From Bordetella hinzii LMG 13501 (GTDB lineage Bacteria > Pseudomonadota > Gammaproteobacteria > Burkholderiales > Burkholderiaceae_B), in the NCBI RefSeq assembly GCF_001548475.1, contig NZ_LRUJ01000024.1, positions 1-64,000 on the forward strand: 64,000 bases of DNA. The letters run 5' to 3'. The notes beneath the pieces are model-generated. The model searched no databases and was not told where the DNA came from. It saw only the letters and a list, made by a program, of their open reading frames with translations. Below, in pieces: positions 1-8,613 of the stretch. A program made the position numbers and the translations under genes. Every line of letters starts with the position of its first letter. Within the stretch, counting starts at the first letter, position 1.

Positions 1-827
1 GGGATCTTGAGGTAGCGGGTGCCGTTGTCTTCGGCGGCGGGAAGTTCGCCGGCGCGGATATTGACCTGGATGGCCGGCAGGATCAGGGTCGGCATGGCCA
101 GGGTGGCGTCGCGCTTTTGGCGCATGGCGACGAAGTCGGCCTCGCTGACGCCGTCGCGCACATGGATATTGCCCTCGCGCTGCGCGGCCACCGTGGTTTC
201 CCAGGCCGGGGTGCGGTGTTCGGGCGGATAGTCATGGCACATGAACAGACGTGTGGCCGGGGGCAGGGCCAGCAGCCGGCGAATGGAGCGGTACAGCTGG
301 ACGGCGTCGCCGCCGGGGAAGTCGCAGCGCGCCGTGCCTACATCGGGCATGAAGAGGGTGTCGCCCACGAAGACCGCGTCGCCGACCTGGTAGGCCATGT
401 CGGCCGGCGTATGCCCGGGCACGTGCAGGGCGCGGGCCTGCAGGCTGCCGATGGCAAAGCTTTCGCCGGGCATGAACAGATGATCGAACTGGCGGCCGTC
501 GGTGGCCAGGTCGAGATTGAAGACAGGTTTGAAGGCGGCCTGCACCTCGCGGATCGCCTGGCCGATGGCCAGCGTGCCCCCCAGCAGGCTTTGCAGATAA
601 CGCGCGGCCGATAGATGATCGGCATGCGCATGCGTCTCCAGTATCCATTGGCAATGCAAGCCCTCGGTGCGCACAAAGGCGGCAATGGCGTCGGCGCCGG
701 CCGTGGAGGTCCGTCCGGACTTGGGGTCATAGTCCAGCACCGGGTCGATCACGGCGCAATCGCGTCCATCATGCACGACGTAGCTGATGGTGCCCGTCGT
801 GGGATCGAAGAAGGCTTGGGGCTGCAT
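1..827 (-). CDS. blh: MBL-fold hydrolase, Blh/persulfide dioxygenase type (3' end cut by window edge)
   Basis: A metallo-beta-lactamase-fold enzyme probably handling glutathione persulfide or related sulfane sulfur. From the ATG at 827 about 275 residues are readable before the window edge, close to full length for the family. The metal-binding motif THAHADH is at residues 65-71, with GHT (His139), GDT (Asp156) and CHD (His198) following in the expected order. The stretch around Arg167 (GTARCDFPGG) is typical of persulfide dioxygenases rather than true glyoxalase II. It is divergent from a BigR-type repressor gene and next to YeeE/YedE genes, the known composition of bigR operons. Metal dependence and substrate are inferred from the family. 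Confidence 0.85.
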   Translation of the reverse strand, partial: MQPQAFFDPTTGTISYVVHDGRDCAVIDPVLDYDPKSGRTSTAGADAIAAFVRTEGLHCQWILETHAHADHLSAARYLQSLLGGTLAIGQAIREVQAAFKPVFNLDLATDGRQFDHLFMPGESFAIGSLQARALHVPGHTPADMAYQVGDAVFVGDTLFMPDVGTARCDFPGGDAVQLYRSIRRLLALPPATRLFMCHDYPPEHRTPAWETTVAAQREGNIHVRDGVSEADFVAMRQKRDATLAMPTLILPAIQVNIRAGELPAAEDNGTRYLKI

Positions 828-858
828 GGCGGCTTCCGGCTGATAATCTACTGAATAA

Positions 859-870
859 TATTATATAATA
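859..870. promoter_or_regulatory. Probable BigR operator/promoter region
   Basis: A 12-base perfect palindrome, TATTATATAATA, lies in an unusually A+T-rich stretch (about 841-890) between divergent blh and bigR, in an otherwise G+C-rich window. BigR-type repressors are known to bind A+T-rich palindromes overlapping the promoters of their own operons. Its position argues for translation of BigR starting at 901 rather than 871. Confidence 0.55.
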
Positions 871-900
871 ATGTATATCAATATCCGGTTTTCTTCCCTT

Positions 901-1236
901 ATGCATGCTCCCCTCACCGAGGCCGACATCGCGGCGCTGCGCGCCTCGGCCGATCAGTGCTGCGCGCTCCTGAAGGCGCTGGCCAATGCCGACCGGCTGC
1001 TGCTGCTGTGCCAGCTGGTCGAAGGCGAACGCAACGTGGGCGAACTCGAAGCCCAGACCGGCATCCGCCAGCCCACGCTGTCGCAGCAGTTGGGCGTGCT
1101 GCGCGACGAGGGGCTGGTCGCCACCCGGCGCGCCGGTAAATTCATTTACTACCGCATGGCCAGCCATGAGGTGAGCCAGATCATGAAAACCCTTTCGGGC
1201 CTGTATTGCGGGCAGGTCCTGGAGCACGCGCAATGA
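901..1236 (+). CDS. bigR: ArsR-family persulfide-sensing repressor (BigR/SqrR type)
   Basis: A 111-residue winged-helix repressor. The DNA-reading helix region is IRQPTLSQQLGVLRDEGLV (about 55-73). Cys37 (in LLLLCQL) and Cys103 (in LYCG) are 66 residues apart, the same spacing as the redox pair Cys42/Cys108 of Xylella BigR, which form a disulfide or polysulfide bridge on exposure to persulfide. This separates it from metal-binding ArsR proteins. An in-frame ATG at 871 would add ten residues, but neither start has a clear ribosome site. I prefer 901 because 871 abuts the A+T-rich operator. The stop overlaps the next gene as ATGA, so it is cotranscribed with the YeeE/YedE genes. Confidence 0.85.
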   Translation: MHAPLTEADIAALRASADQCCALLKALANADRLLLLCQLVEGERNVGELEAQTGIRQPTLSQQLGVLRDEGLVATRRAGKFIYYRMASHEVSQIMKTLSGLYCGQVLEHAQ

Positions 1237-1664
1237 ATATCGCATGGGAATCCTTCACCCCCGGCAGCGCCCTGGCAGGCGGCCTCATGATCGGCGCGGC
1301 CGCCGCCTTGTTGATGGCCACCCTGGGCCGCATCGCCGGCATCAGCGGCATCCTGGGGGCGCTGGTGCCCCCGGCGGCGGGTTCCGCCTGGCGGGTGGCC
1401 TTCATCGGCGGGCTGGTCCTGTCTCCCTGGCTGTACGGCCTGTTCGCCAAACTGCCCACCCCGCATTTCATTTCCAGCACGCCCACGCTCATCCTGGCCG
1501 GCCTGCTGGTCGGCTTCGGCACTCGGCTGGGTTCCGGCTGCACCAGCGGCCACGGCATCTGCGGCCTATCGCGCGGCTCGGTGCGTTCGGTCGCCTCGGT
1601 CCTGGTCTTCATGCTGACCGGCATGGCGGTCGTCGCCGTGGTTCGCCACCTCCTGGGGAACTGA
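1233..1664 (+). CDS. YeeE/YedE family sulfur transporter half
   Basis: A 143-residue membrane protein with about four hydrophobic segments. It has the family cysteine motif SGCTSGHGICGLSR at residues 101-114 (Cys103, Cys110), which in TsuA-type proteins passes thiosulfate or related sulfur compounds across the inner membrane. This is the N-terminal half-size type that pairs with a second small YedE protein, as here. It overlaps bigR by the ATGA junction and is followed after one base by its partner. The likely role is moving sulfur species produced or consumed by the Blh enzyme. Transport direction is unknown. Confidence 0.85.
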   Translation: MNIAWESFTPGSALAGGLMIGAAAALLMATLGRIAGISGILGALVPPAAGSAWRVAFIGGLVLSPWLYGLFAKLPTPHFISSTPTLILAGLLVGFGTRLGSGCTSGHGICGLSRGSVRSVASVLVFMLTGMAVVAVVRHLLGN

Positions 1665-1665
1665 T

Positions 1666-2097
1666 ATGCATCTCGTCTTCGCCCTATGCTGCGGCCTGCT
1701 GTTCGGCCTGGGTCTCATCGTCTCCGGCATGACCGATCCCGCCAAGGTGCTGGGCTTTCTCGATATCGGCGGACACTGGGATCCTTCGCTGGCTTTTGTC
1801 ATGCTGGGCGCCATCGCGCTGACCGCGCCCATCTATGCCCGCCTGAAGCGGCGCGGCGCCACGATCACCGCCGGCGCGCCCCTGCAATGGCCCACGGCCC
1901 GCAAGATAGACCGGCGCCTGTTGTGCGGCGCCTTGCTGTTTGGCATAGGCTGGGGCCTGGCCGGGCTATGCCCGGGGCCGGCCGTGGTGACAGCCGCCCA
2001 GGGCTATGAGGACGCGCTGACTTTCGCCATCGCCATGCTGGTCGGCATGGGGGCGTTTTCTTTCTGGCAGAGGCCGGCCTCGGACCGCGGTCGTTGA
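1666..2097 (+). CDS. YeeE/YedE (DUF6691) family transporter half
   Basis: A 143-residue membrane protein and the second half of the YeeE/YedE pair. The characteristic SGMTDPAKVLGFLD is at residues 20-33, and a second cysteine-containing motif GLCPGPA is at 100-106. It begins one base after its partner's stop codon, so translation is almost certainly coupled. Together the two halves should make one sulfur-compound channel controlled by BigR. The 68 bases after it, up to the convergent ligase gene, hold no clear T-run terminator. Confidence 0.85.
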   Translation: MHLVFALCCGLLFGLGLIVSGMTDPAKVLGFLDIGGHWDPSLAFVMLGAIALTAPIYARLKRRGATITAGAPLQWPTARKIDRRLLCGALLFGIGWGLAGLCPGPAVVTAAQGYEDALTFAIAMLVGMGAFSFWQRPASDRGR

Positions 2098-2165
2098 GCG
2101 CGGCCATGCCAGGCGCCGCGTGACAGACCCCCGGTCGTCTGTCATGGCGTCCGACACCGGCGGTC

Positions 2166-3431
2166 TTACTCGTAGCTGCGCAGGTCCTCGATCACCTTGC
2201 CGTCGTTGGGCAGGCTGCCCGGTTCGGCGCGGACGATGTCGGCGCGCAGCTTGGTGATGTCGCGCACGGACTCGACCAGCCGCAAGGACAGTTCGGTTGG
2301 CAATTGTCCGGTTTCGACATGCAGGGCCATCTGCTCGGCGCCGGTGGTGCCGGTGATGACCAGGCGGGCGCGGCCGACTTCGGGGTGGCGGCGCAAGACT
2401 TCGGCCACCTGCGAAGGATGGACGAACAGGCCGCGCACCTTGGTGGTCTGGTCGGCACGGCCCAGCCAGCCGCGGATGCGGGTGTTGCTGCGTCCGCAGG
2501 GTGAGCGGCCCGGCAGGACCGCCGACAGGTCGCCGGTGCCGAAGCGCACCAGCGGGTAATCGGGGTTGAGCGTGGTGATGACCACTTCGCCCACTTCGCC
2601 ATCGGGCACGGGCTCGCCGGTGCCGGGGCGCACGATCTCCAGGATGAGGTCCTCGCCCAGTACCAGGCCTTCGCGCGCCGAGGTCTCAAAGGCGATCATG
2701 CCCAGGTCGGCGCTGCCATAGGCCTGGTAGCCGGCGATGCCGCGCGCGGCCAGCCAGTCGCGCAGCGACGGCGGGAAGGCCTCGCCGGAAACCAGGGCGC
2801 GCTTGAGCGAAGTCAGGGGCACGCCGAGCTCGTCGGCCTTCTCCAGGATGATTTTCAGGAAGCTGGGCGTGCCGGTGTAGCCGGACGGCGCGAGGTCCCG
2901 GATGGCGTGCACCTGCTGCTCGGTCTGGCCGGTACCGCCCGGAAAGACGGTGCAGCCCACGGCGTGCGCGGCGGTCTCCATCATCGAGCCGGCCGGCGTG
3001 AAATGGTAGGAAAAGCAGTTGTAGGCCAGTTCGCCGGCGCGAAAGCCCGCGGCATAGAGCGCGCGGGCGAAGCGCCAGTAATCGGGCCGCGCGGTCTCCG
3101 GCTCGTAGATGGGACCGGGCGAGGCGAAGACCCGCGCAGCCTGGCCCCAGCCCACGGCCGAGAATCCGCCAAAGGCTTTCTGCGGGCCGGCAGGGTCATC
3201 GCCCGCCCGGCTTTTCTGCTGCAGCTCCAGCAATTCATGCTTGCGCAGCACGGGCAGCGAGGCCAGCGCCTGGCGGCTGGTGATGCGCGAAGCGTCCACG
3301 CCTCGCAGTTGGGCGGCGATGGCCGGCGCGCGCGCCTGGGCCTGGGCGATGGCGCCCGGCAGGGCTTGCATCAGGGCGCGTTCGCGCGCGGCCGGCTCGC
3401 GGGTTTCCAGGGTATCGAAAAACTCGGACAT
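2166..3431 (-). CDS. PaaK-like phenylacetate-CoA ligase family protein
   Basis: A 421-residue adenylate-forming enzyme of the PaaK family, last gene of the Liv-1 operon. Visible motifs are YGSAD (238-242), YPLVRFGTGDLS (292-303) and GRADQTTKVRG (324-334), which in PaaK form the nucleotide and hinge regions. The phosphate-binding loop usually written SSGTTG is here FASPGPIYEP (about 102-111), a departure from canonical PaaK. This could mean an altered substrate or mechanism. It probably activates a carboxylic acid imported by the adjacent ABC system, and the acid is unknown. True phenylacetate activation is doubtful because no other paa gene is present. Confidence 0.75.
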   Translation of the reverse strand: MSEFFDTLETREPAARERALMQALPGAIAQAQARAPAIAAQLRGVDASRITSRQALASLPVLRKHELLELQQKSRAGDDPAGPQKAFGGFSAVGWGQAARVFASPGPIYEPETARPDYWRFARALYAAGFRAGELAYNCFSYHFTPAGSMMETAAHAVGCTVFPGGTGQTEQQVHAIRDLAPSGYTGTPSFLKIILEKADELGVPLTSLKRALVSGEAFPPSLRDWLAARGIAGYQAYGSADLGMIAFETSAREGLVLGEDLILEIVRPGTGEPVPDGEVGEVVITTLNPDYPLVRFGTGDLSAVLPGRSPCGRSNTRIRGWLGRADQTTKVRGLFVHPSQVAEVLRRHPEVGRARLVITGTTGAEQMALHVETGQLPTELSLRLVESVRDITKLRADIVRAEPGSLPNDGKVIEDLRSYE

Positions 3432-3461
3432 GGGTTGGCACCTTCGCGGTGTTGAGTCGGT

Positions 3462-4292
3462 TCAGGCCAGCCAACGCTTGCGGCGGCGATAAAACTTCTG
3501 GTCGCGGAAGCTCTTGCGCTCTCCGCTGGAGATACCGAGGTAGAACTCCTTGACGTCTTCGTTCTGCGCCAGGTCGCTGGCCGCGCCGTCCATCATCACG
3601 CGGCCGTTCTCCAGGATGTAGCCATAGTCGGCATAGCGCAGCGCGATATTGGTGTTCTGCTCGGCCAGCAGGAAGCTCACACGCTCGCGCTGGTTGAGAT
3701 CGCGCACGATCTCGAAGATCTCCTCGACGATCTGCGGGGCCAGGCCCATGGAGGGCTCGTCGAGCAGGATCATGTTGGGGCTGGCCATCAGGGCGCGGCC
3801 AATGGCCGTCATCTGTTGTTCGCCGCCCGAGGTGTAGCCGGCCTGGCTGCCGCGCCTTTGCTTGAGGCGCGGAAAATACTGGTACACGCGCTCCAGGGCG
3901 GCGCTGACCTCGCCGCGCGACAGATGGCGGGTGTAGGCGCCGGTCAGCAGGTTTTCCTCGATGGTCAGGTGGGCGAAGCAATGCCGGCCCTCCATGACCT
4001 GCACCACGCCGCGCTTGACCAGCTCGGCGGGCGACAGCCTTTCGATGCGCTCGTCGCGGTACTGGATATAGCCCTTGGTGACATCGCCGCGCTCGCCCTT
4101 CAACAGGTTGGAGACGGCGCGCAGCGTGGTGGTCTTGCCGGCGCCGTTGGCCCCCAGCAAGGCCACGATCTTGCCTTCGGGCACGCGCAGGGACACGCCC
4201 TTGAGCACCAGGATCACGTGGTTGTAGATGACCTCGATGCCGTTGACATCGAGCAGCACCTTGGACGGCATGGAAGAGGGAGCGACAGTCAT
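3462..4292 (-). CDS. livF: Branched-chain amino acid-type ABC transporter ATPase, LivF (system 1)
   Basis: A 276-residue ATPase of the LivF class, one of two nucleotide-binding subunits on the cytoplasmic side of the importer. The Walker A GANGAGKTT is at 47-55, followed by the SGGEQQ signature and LLDEPSMGLAP Walker B. I chose the ATG at 4292 because an AGGAAA ribosome site precedes it. A later in-frame ATG exists at residue 8. The C-terminus carries about 20 extra, strongly basic residues (ending FYRRRKRWLA) not usual in LivF. It lies between the receptor gene and the PaaK-like ligase. Confidence 0.88.
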   Translation of the reverse strand: MTVAPSSMPSKVLLDVNGIEVIYNHVILVLKGVSLRVPEGKIVALLGANGAGKTTTLRAVSNLLKGERGDVTKGYIQYRDERIERLSPAELVKRGVVQVMEGRHCFAHLTIEENLLTGAYTRHLSRGEVSAALERVYQYFPRLKQRRGSQAGYTSGGEQQMTAIGRALMASPNMILLDEPSMGLAPQIVEEIFEIVRDLNQRERVSFLLAEQNTNIALRYADYGYILENGRVMMDGAASDLAQNEDVKEFYLGISSGERKSFRDQKFYRRRKRWLA

Positions 4293-4315
4293 GGCGTTTC
4301 CTGCGGAATACGAAA

Positions 4316-4339
4316 GGCCGCCGGCCGGAACCGGCGGCC
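4316..4339. repeat. Inverted repeat between Liv-1 receptor gene and livF
   Basis: Perfect 9-base stem (GGCCGCCGG/CCGGCGGCC) with a six-base loop in the 55-base gap downstream of the receptor gene. There is no T-run, so it is more likely an mRNA-stabilising or attenuating hairpin than a full terminator. Comparable hairpins flank the other Liv receptor genes here. Confidence 0.7.
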
Positions 4340-4347
4340 GGTGATCA

Positions 4348-5679
4348 TCAGCCTTCGCACTTGCGCGGCGTGATCTTCTTCTCCTGGGCGTATTTGGCGG
4401 CCCCTTCCTTGACCAGCGGATCCACCAGGGCCTTGTCGGCCTGGTACCAGTCGGAGACCACGTTGAACTTCTTGCCGTCCCACTGGACGATGCGGGCCCA
4501 GTCATCGCCCATGTGGTTGCTGCAGCTGGTCTTGACCGGACGCATGATGTCGCCGAAGCCCAGCGCGTTCAGGCGTTCCTGGGTGAGATTGAGGTTCTCG
4601 AAGCCCCAGCGCACTTGCTCGGGCGTGAGCGCGCGGCCCTTGCCGAACTTCTCTTGGGCGGTGCGGATGGCTTCGACCTGCATCATGGAGATCATCATGC
4701 CGCGCGTGTGGGCGATGGTCCCCAGCGTGGTGTTGCCGGACTTGTCGGCGCCCTGGCCCTTGTCGTAGACGTATTTCTTCAGGTCTTCATAGACCTTGCC
4801 GGTGCCGGCGCTGTTGTGGATGGTGATGGCGTTATAGCCCTTGGCGACATCGCCCAGGTCCTTGACGTCGCCCTCGGAGCCGGCCCACCAGATGGCATAC
4901 ATCTTGTCGCGCGGATAGCCGCTGGCCTGGGCTTCGCGGATGGCCGTCGGCGTCATGATGCCGGCGCTCCAGAGCAGCACATAGGCCGGCCGCTGCTGGC
5001 GGATCTGCAGCCAGGTGGATTTCTGTTCCACGCCCGGCGCGGTCACCGGGTAGAGCAGCAGCTCGAAGCCTTCCTTGGCGGCGCGTTTCTGCAGCAGCGG
5101 GATGGGCTCCTTGCCATAGGGCGAGTCGTGATAGACCAGGGCGATTTTCTTGCCCTTGAGCTTGGCCAGCCCGCCTTCCTTCTTGGCGATGTCCTGGATC
5201 ATGACGTCGGCCGCGGTCCAATAGGTGCCCAGCAGCGGGAAATTCCATTCGAAGACGCTGCCGTCGACCGATTGCGACAGGCCATAGCCCATGGTCTCGA
5301 CCGGCACCTTGTCCACCATGGCCTTGTCGGTCACGGCGAAGGTGATGCCGGTGGACTGGGTGTCAAAGCCCGAGGCGCCGGTGCCCTTGTTCTTCAGGCG
5401 CTCGTAGCACTCCACGCCGCGGTCGGTGGCATAGGCGGTTTCGCATTCCTCGTAGGTGATCTTCACACCGTTGACGCCGCCGTCGCGCTCGTTGACCAGC
5501 TTGAGATAGTCCAGCTTGCCATCGGCCCAGGGGATGCCCAGCGGCGCGAAGGAGCCCGTGCGGTAGACCAGCAGCGGCACGAACTGTTCCTCGGCGGCGG
5601 CCGCCGGGGTGGCGAAGGCGCCCATCGCGCCGGAAGCGGCCATCAGGGCCGCGGCCAATTTCAGGTTAAGACGCTTCAT
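4348..5679 (-). CDS. Periplasmic substrate-binding protein, Liv ABC system 1
   Basis: A 443-residue receptor of the periplasmic-binding fold type I (LivJ/LivK-like) superfamily. It has a signal peptide (MKRLNLKLAAALMAAS..., cleavage after AAA near residue 30). I chose the second of two close ATGs: AGGAGG lies nine bases before ATG 5679 but only three before ATG 5685. At this length it belongs to the larger subgroup often linked to aromatic or other organic acids rather than the roughly 370-residue amino-acid receptors. Two acid-CoA ligases in the operon support a carboxylic acid ligand. It is flanked by hairpins on both sides. Confidence 0.85.
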   Translation of the reverse strand: MKRLNLKLAAALMAASGAMGAFATPAAAAEEQFVPLLVYRTGSFAPLGIPWADGKLDYLKLVNERDGGVNGVKITYEECETAYATDRGVECYERLKNKGTGASGFDTQSTGITFAVTDKAMVDKVPVETMGYGLSQSVDGSVFEWNFPLLGTYWTAADVMIQDIAKKEGGLAKLKGKKIALVYHDSPYGKEPIPLLQKRAAKEGFELLLYPVTAPGVEQKSTWLQIRQQRPAYVLLWSAGIMTPTAIREAQASGYPRDKMYAIWWAGSEGDVKDLGDVAKGYNAITIHNSAGTGKVYEDLKKYVYDKGQGADKSGNTTLGTIAHTRGMMISMMQVEAIRTAQEKFGKGRALTPEQVRWGFENLNLTQERLNALGFGDIMRPVKTSCSNHMGDDWARIVQWDGKKFNVVSDWYQADKALVDPLVKEGAAKYAQEKKITPRKCEG

Positions 5680-5753
5680 CTCCATTTACCTCCTGCGTGG
5701 TGCTTGCTATCGAACACCGGGGTTGGCCCGGTCTGGAGCCGGGTTGTGTGAGA

Positions 5754-5776
5754 GCGCGGGCCGGGTGGGCCCGCGC
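5754..5776. repeat. Inverted repeat between livM and receptor gene (Liv-1)
   Basis: Perfect 9-base stem (GCGCGGGCC/GGCCCGCGC) with a five-base loop in the 101-base gap upstream of the receptor gene. It lacks a T-run. It probably affects transcript stability or partial termination between the permease and receptor cistrons. Confidence 0.65.
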
Positions 5777-5780
5777 CGAT

Positions 5781-6845
5781 TCAATGCGGGAACGGCCAGA
5801 TGCGCAGCTTTTCCTTGCCTATGCTCCACAGACGCGCCAGGCCATGCGGCTCGGCGATCAGGAAGAACACGATGAGCGCGCCGAACACCATGTGTTCGAC
5901 GTGGGCGGCCGTGTCCACCGACAGCGACAGCCCGAGAAGATGGGGGATGTTGGTGAGCGCCACCGGCACCAGCACGATGAAGGCCGCGCCGAAGAAACTG
6001 CCCAGGATGGAGCCCAGGCCGCCGATGATGATCATGAACAGCAGCTGGAAGGAGCGGCCGAGGTCAAAGGCCAGCGGCTCCCAGGAGCCCAGGTGGATGA
6101 AGCCCCAGAGCGCCCCGGCCACCCCGACGATGAAGGAGCTGACCGCGAAGGCCGAAAGCTTGGCGTACATGGGGCGGATGCCGATCACCGCGGCGGCCAC
6201 GTCCATGTCGCGGATCGCCATCCACTGGCGCCCGATGGCGCCGCGCACCAGGTTTTTGGCCAGCAGCGTGAAGACCACCACCAGGATCAGGACGAAGAGG
6301 TATTTCTCCAGCGCGCTTTGCACCGGCAGGCCGAAAGCCGTGAGCGGCGGCACGGACACATTGCCGGAAGAAGAGTAGTTGGTGAAGAAGGGGATGCGCA
6401 GGAAAGCCCAGTCCACGAAGAACTGCGCGGCCAGCGTGGCCACGGCGAGATAGAGGCCGCGTATGCGCAGGCTGGGGATGCCGAAGATCACGCCCACCAG
6501 GGTTGCGAAGCCGCCGCCGATCAGGATCTGCAGCAAGAGCGGCGAGCCCGGGAAGCGCACGCCGATGTTCCAGGCCGCGTAGGCGCCCACGGCCATGAAG
6601 GCGCCGGTGCCCAGCGAGATCTGGCCGCAATAGCCCACCAGGATGTTCAGGCCCACGGCCGCCAGGGCCAGGATGAGAAAGGGGATCAGGATGGCGCGCA
6701 GCAGGTAGTCGCTGGCGAGCAGCGGCACCGCCACGAAGGCGATCGCCATCAAAAGCGAGAAAAAGATGCGGTCCTGCCGGATCGGGAAGATCTGCTGGTC
6801 GGCGCGATAGCTGGTCTTGAATTGGCCGTTTTCGCGGTAGAACAT
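5781..6845 (-). CDS. livM: Liv-type ABC transporter permease LivM (system 1)
   Basis: A 354-residue inner-membrane permease subunit. The family landmark GLNILVGYCGQISLGTGAFMAV spans about residues 65-86. Multiple hydrophobic segments follow to a C-terminal FFLIAEPHGLARLW-type end, as in LivM. The roughly 25-residue hydrophilic N-terminus is longer than in many LivM proteins. It sits 20 bases after livH and, unlike the other two systems in this window, is not fused to the LivG ATPase. Confidence 0.9.
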   Translation of the reverse strand: MFYRENGQFKTSYRADQQIFPIRQDRIFFSLLMAIAFVAVPLLASDYLLRAILIPFLILALAAVGLNILVGYCGQISLGTGAFMAVGAYAAWNIGVRFPGSPLLLQILIGGGFATLVGVIFGIPSLRIRGLYLAVATLAAQFFVDWAFLRIPFFTNYSSSGNVSVPPLTAFGLPVQSALEKYLFVLILVVVFTLLAKNLVRGAIGRQWMAIRDMDVAAAVIGIRPMYAKLSAFAVSSFIVGVAGALWGFIHLGSWEPLAFDLGRSFQLLFMIIIGGLGSILGSFFGAAFIVLVPVALTNIPHLLGLSLSVDTAAHVEHMVFGALIVFFLIAEPHGLARLWSIGKEKLRIWPFPH

Positions 6846-6865
6846 GATGACTCCAATCTGGGGGT

Positions 6866-7795
6866 CTAGACCCGGTCAATGATTTTTTCGCCGAACAGCC
6901 CTTGCGGACGGAACAGCAGGAAGACCAGCGCCAGCACGTAGGCGAACCAGATTTCGATGCCTCCGCCGACCAGCGAGCCCAGATACACTTCCGACAGTTT
7001 TTCGCCCACGCCGATGATCAGGCCGCCCAGGATGGCGCCGGGCACCGAGGTCAGGCCGCCCAGGATGACCACGGGCAGGGCCCGCAGGGCGGCCGTCGAC
7101 AGCGTGAACTGCACGCCGAACTTCGAGCCCCAGATGATGCCGGCCACCAGCGCGACCAGGCCGGCCACGCTCCAGACGATGACCCAGATGCGATTGAGCG
7201 GGATGCCGATGGATTGCGCGGCCTGGTGGTCGTCGGCCACGGCGCGCAGCGCCCGCCCGGTCGAGGTGAACTGGAAGAACAGCGCCAGCGCGGCCACCAG
7301 CAGCGCGGCGATGAGCGCGGCGGTCAGGTCTTCGAGGTTGATGAGCAGGCCGCCCTCGAAGATGGAGTCCAGCACCATCCAGGGCTCCTTGGGCATGCCT
7401 ACATTGATCGAGTAGACCGAGCTGCCGAAGGTGATCTGGCCCAGCCCGTCCAGGAAATAGCTGATGCCCAGCGTGGCCATGAGCAGGGTGGTCAGGTCCT
7501 GGTTGACCAGGTGGCGCAGCACCAGGCGTTCGATCACCACGGCCAGCACGAACATGATGGCTGCGCTTACGATGAAGGCCAGCACATTGGCCACCAGCAT
7601 GTTCTGGAAGCCCAGCCACTGCGGTATCCACTCCGAGAAGCGCGCCATCGACAGGGCGGCCACCAGCACCATGGCGCCCTGGGCGAAGTTGAATACGCCC
7701 GAGGCCTTGAAAATGAGCACGAAGCCCAGGCCGATCAGCGAGTACAGCATGCCGCTCATCAACCCGCCCAGGAAAGTTTCCAGAAAGAATCCCAT
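6866..7795 (-). CDS. livH: Liv-type ABC transporter permease LivH (system 1)
   Basis: A 309-residue inner-membrane permease, partner of LivM. It has the typical N-terminal LIGLGFVLIFKASGVFNFAQG (about 21-41) and a C-terminal LLFRPQGLFGEK. Spacing to livG (16 bases) and livM (20 bases) indicates one operon transcribed from the CoA-ligase gene near 10584. Confidence 0.92.
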   Translation of the reverse strand: MGFFLETFLGGLMSGMLYSLIGLGFVLIFKASGVFNFAQGAMVLVAALSMARFSEWIPQWLGFQNMLVANVLAFIVSAAIMFVLAVVIERLVLRHLVNQDLTTLLMATLGISYFLDGLGQITFGSSVYSINVGMPKEPWMVLDSIFEGGLLINLEDLTAALIAALLVAALALFFQFTSTGRALRAVADDHQAAQSIGIPLNRIWVIVWSVAGLVALVAGIIWGSKFGVQFTLSTAALRALPVVILGGLTSVPGAILGGLIIGVGEKLSEVYLGSLVGGGIEIWFAYVLALVFLLFRPQGLFGEKIIDRV

Positions 7796-7811
7796 CTCGT
7801 ACCCCGTCCGT

Positions 7812-8612
7812 TCAGCCTTGCGCCACGCCGAGGTAGGCGCGGATCACATCAGGATTGCCCCGCACTTCGTCGGGCGTGCCATCGCCGATCTTCTTGCCGT
7901 AGTCAAGCACTACGACCCGGTCGGAGATGTCCATCACCACGCCCATGTCGTGCTCGATGAGGACGATGGTGGTGCCGAACTCATCATTGACGTCGAGGAT
8001 GAAGCGGCTCATGTCTTGCTTTTCCTCGATGTTCATCCCGGCCATGGGCTCGTCGAGCAGCAGCAGCCGCGGCTCCATGGCCAGCGCGCGGCCCAGGTCC
8101 ACGCGCTTTTGCAGCCCGTAGGGCAGCCGGCCGACCGGCACCTTGCGGTAGGCCTGGATCTCCAGGAAGTCGATGATGTTCTCGACGAATTCGCGATGCG
8201 CCATTTCTTCACGCTCGGCCGGCCCCAGGCGCAGGGCCTGGGACAGCAGGCCGCATTTCATGCGCAGGTTGCGGCCGGTCATGATGTTGTCCAGCACGCT
8301 CATGCCCTTGAAGAGCGCCAAGTTCTGGAAGGTGCGCGCGATGCCCATCTCGGCGGCGCGGCGCGGGTTCATGCGCGAGAAGCGCTCGCCGCGCAGCATG
8401 ATGCCGCCCTGCTGCGGTGTGTAGACGCCGTTGATGACGTTGAGCATGGAGCTCTTGCCGGCGCCGTTGGGTCCGATGATGGCGCGTATCTCATGCTCGC
8501 GCACGTTGAAGGAAATATCCGTGAGCGCCTTGACGCCGCCAAAGGACAGCGAGATGTTCTGCATGTCCAGCATGACTTCGCCGATCTGCTGGTCGCGGGA
8601 GGAGATGCTCAT
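7812..8612 (-). CDS. livG: Liv-type ABC transporter ATPase LivG (system 1)
   Basis: A 266-residue ATPase with Walker A GPNGAGKSS at 47-55 and the LLLLDEPMAGMN Walker B characteristic of LivG. The signature motif reads PYGLQKRVDLGRAL rather than LSGGQ, as is common in LivG. The start at 8612 is the ATG preceding MSISSRDQQ. The upstream CoA-ligase stop codon ends two positions away, so the two genes are translationally coupled. Confidence 0.9.
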   Translation of the reverse strand: MSISSRDQQIGEVMLDMQNISLSFGGVKALTDISFNVREHEIRAIIGPNGAGKSSMLNVINGVYTPQQGGIMLRGERFSRMNPRRAAEMGIARTFQNLALFKGMSVLDNIMTGRNLRMKCGLLSQALRLGPAEREEMAHREFVENIIDFLEIQAYRKVPVGRLPYGLQKRVDLGRALAMEPRLLLLDEPMAGMNIEEKQDMSRFILDVNDEFGTTIVLIEHDMGVVMDISDRVVVLDYGKKIGDGTPDEVRGNPDVIRAYLGVAQG

Positions 8613-8613
8613 A

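Noticed and set aside
2166-3431. Phenylacetate degradation locus
   Set aside because: Only a PaaK-like protein is present. No paaABCDE, paaG, paaZ or similar genes are in the window.
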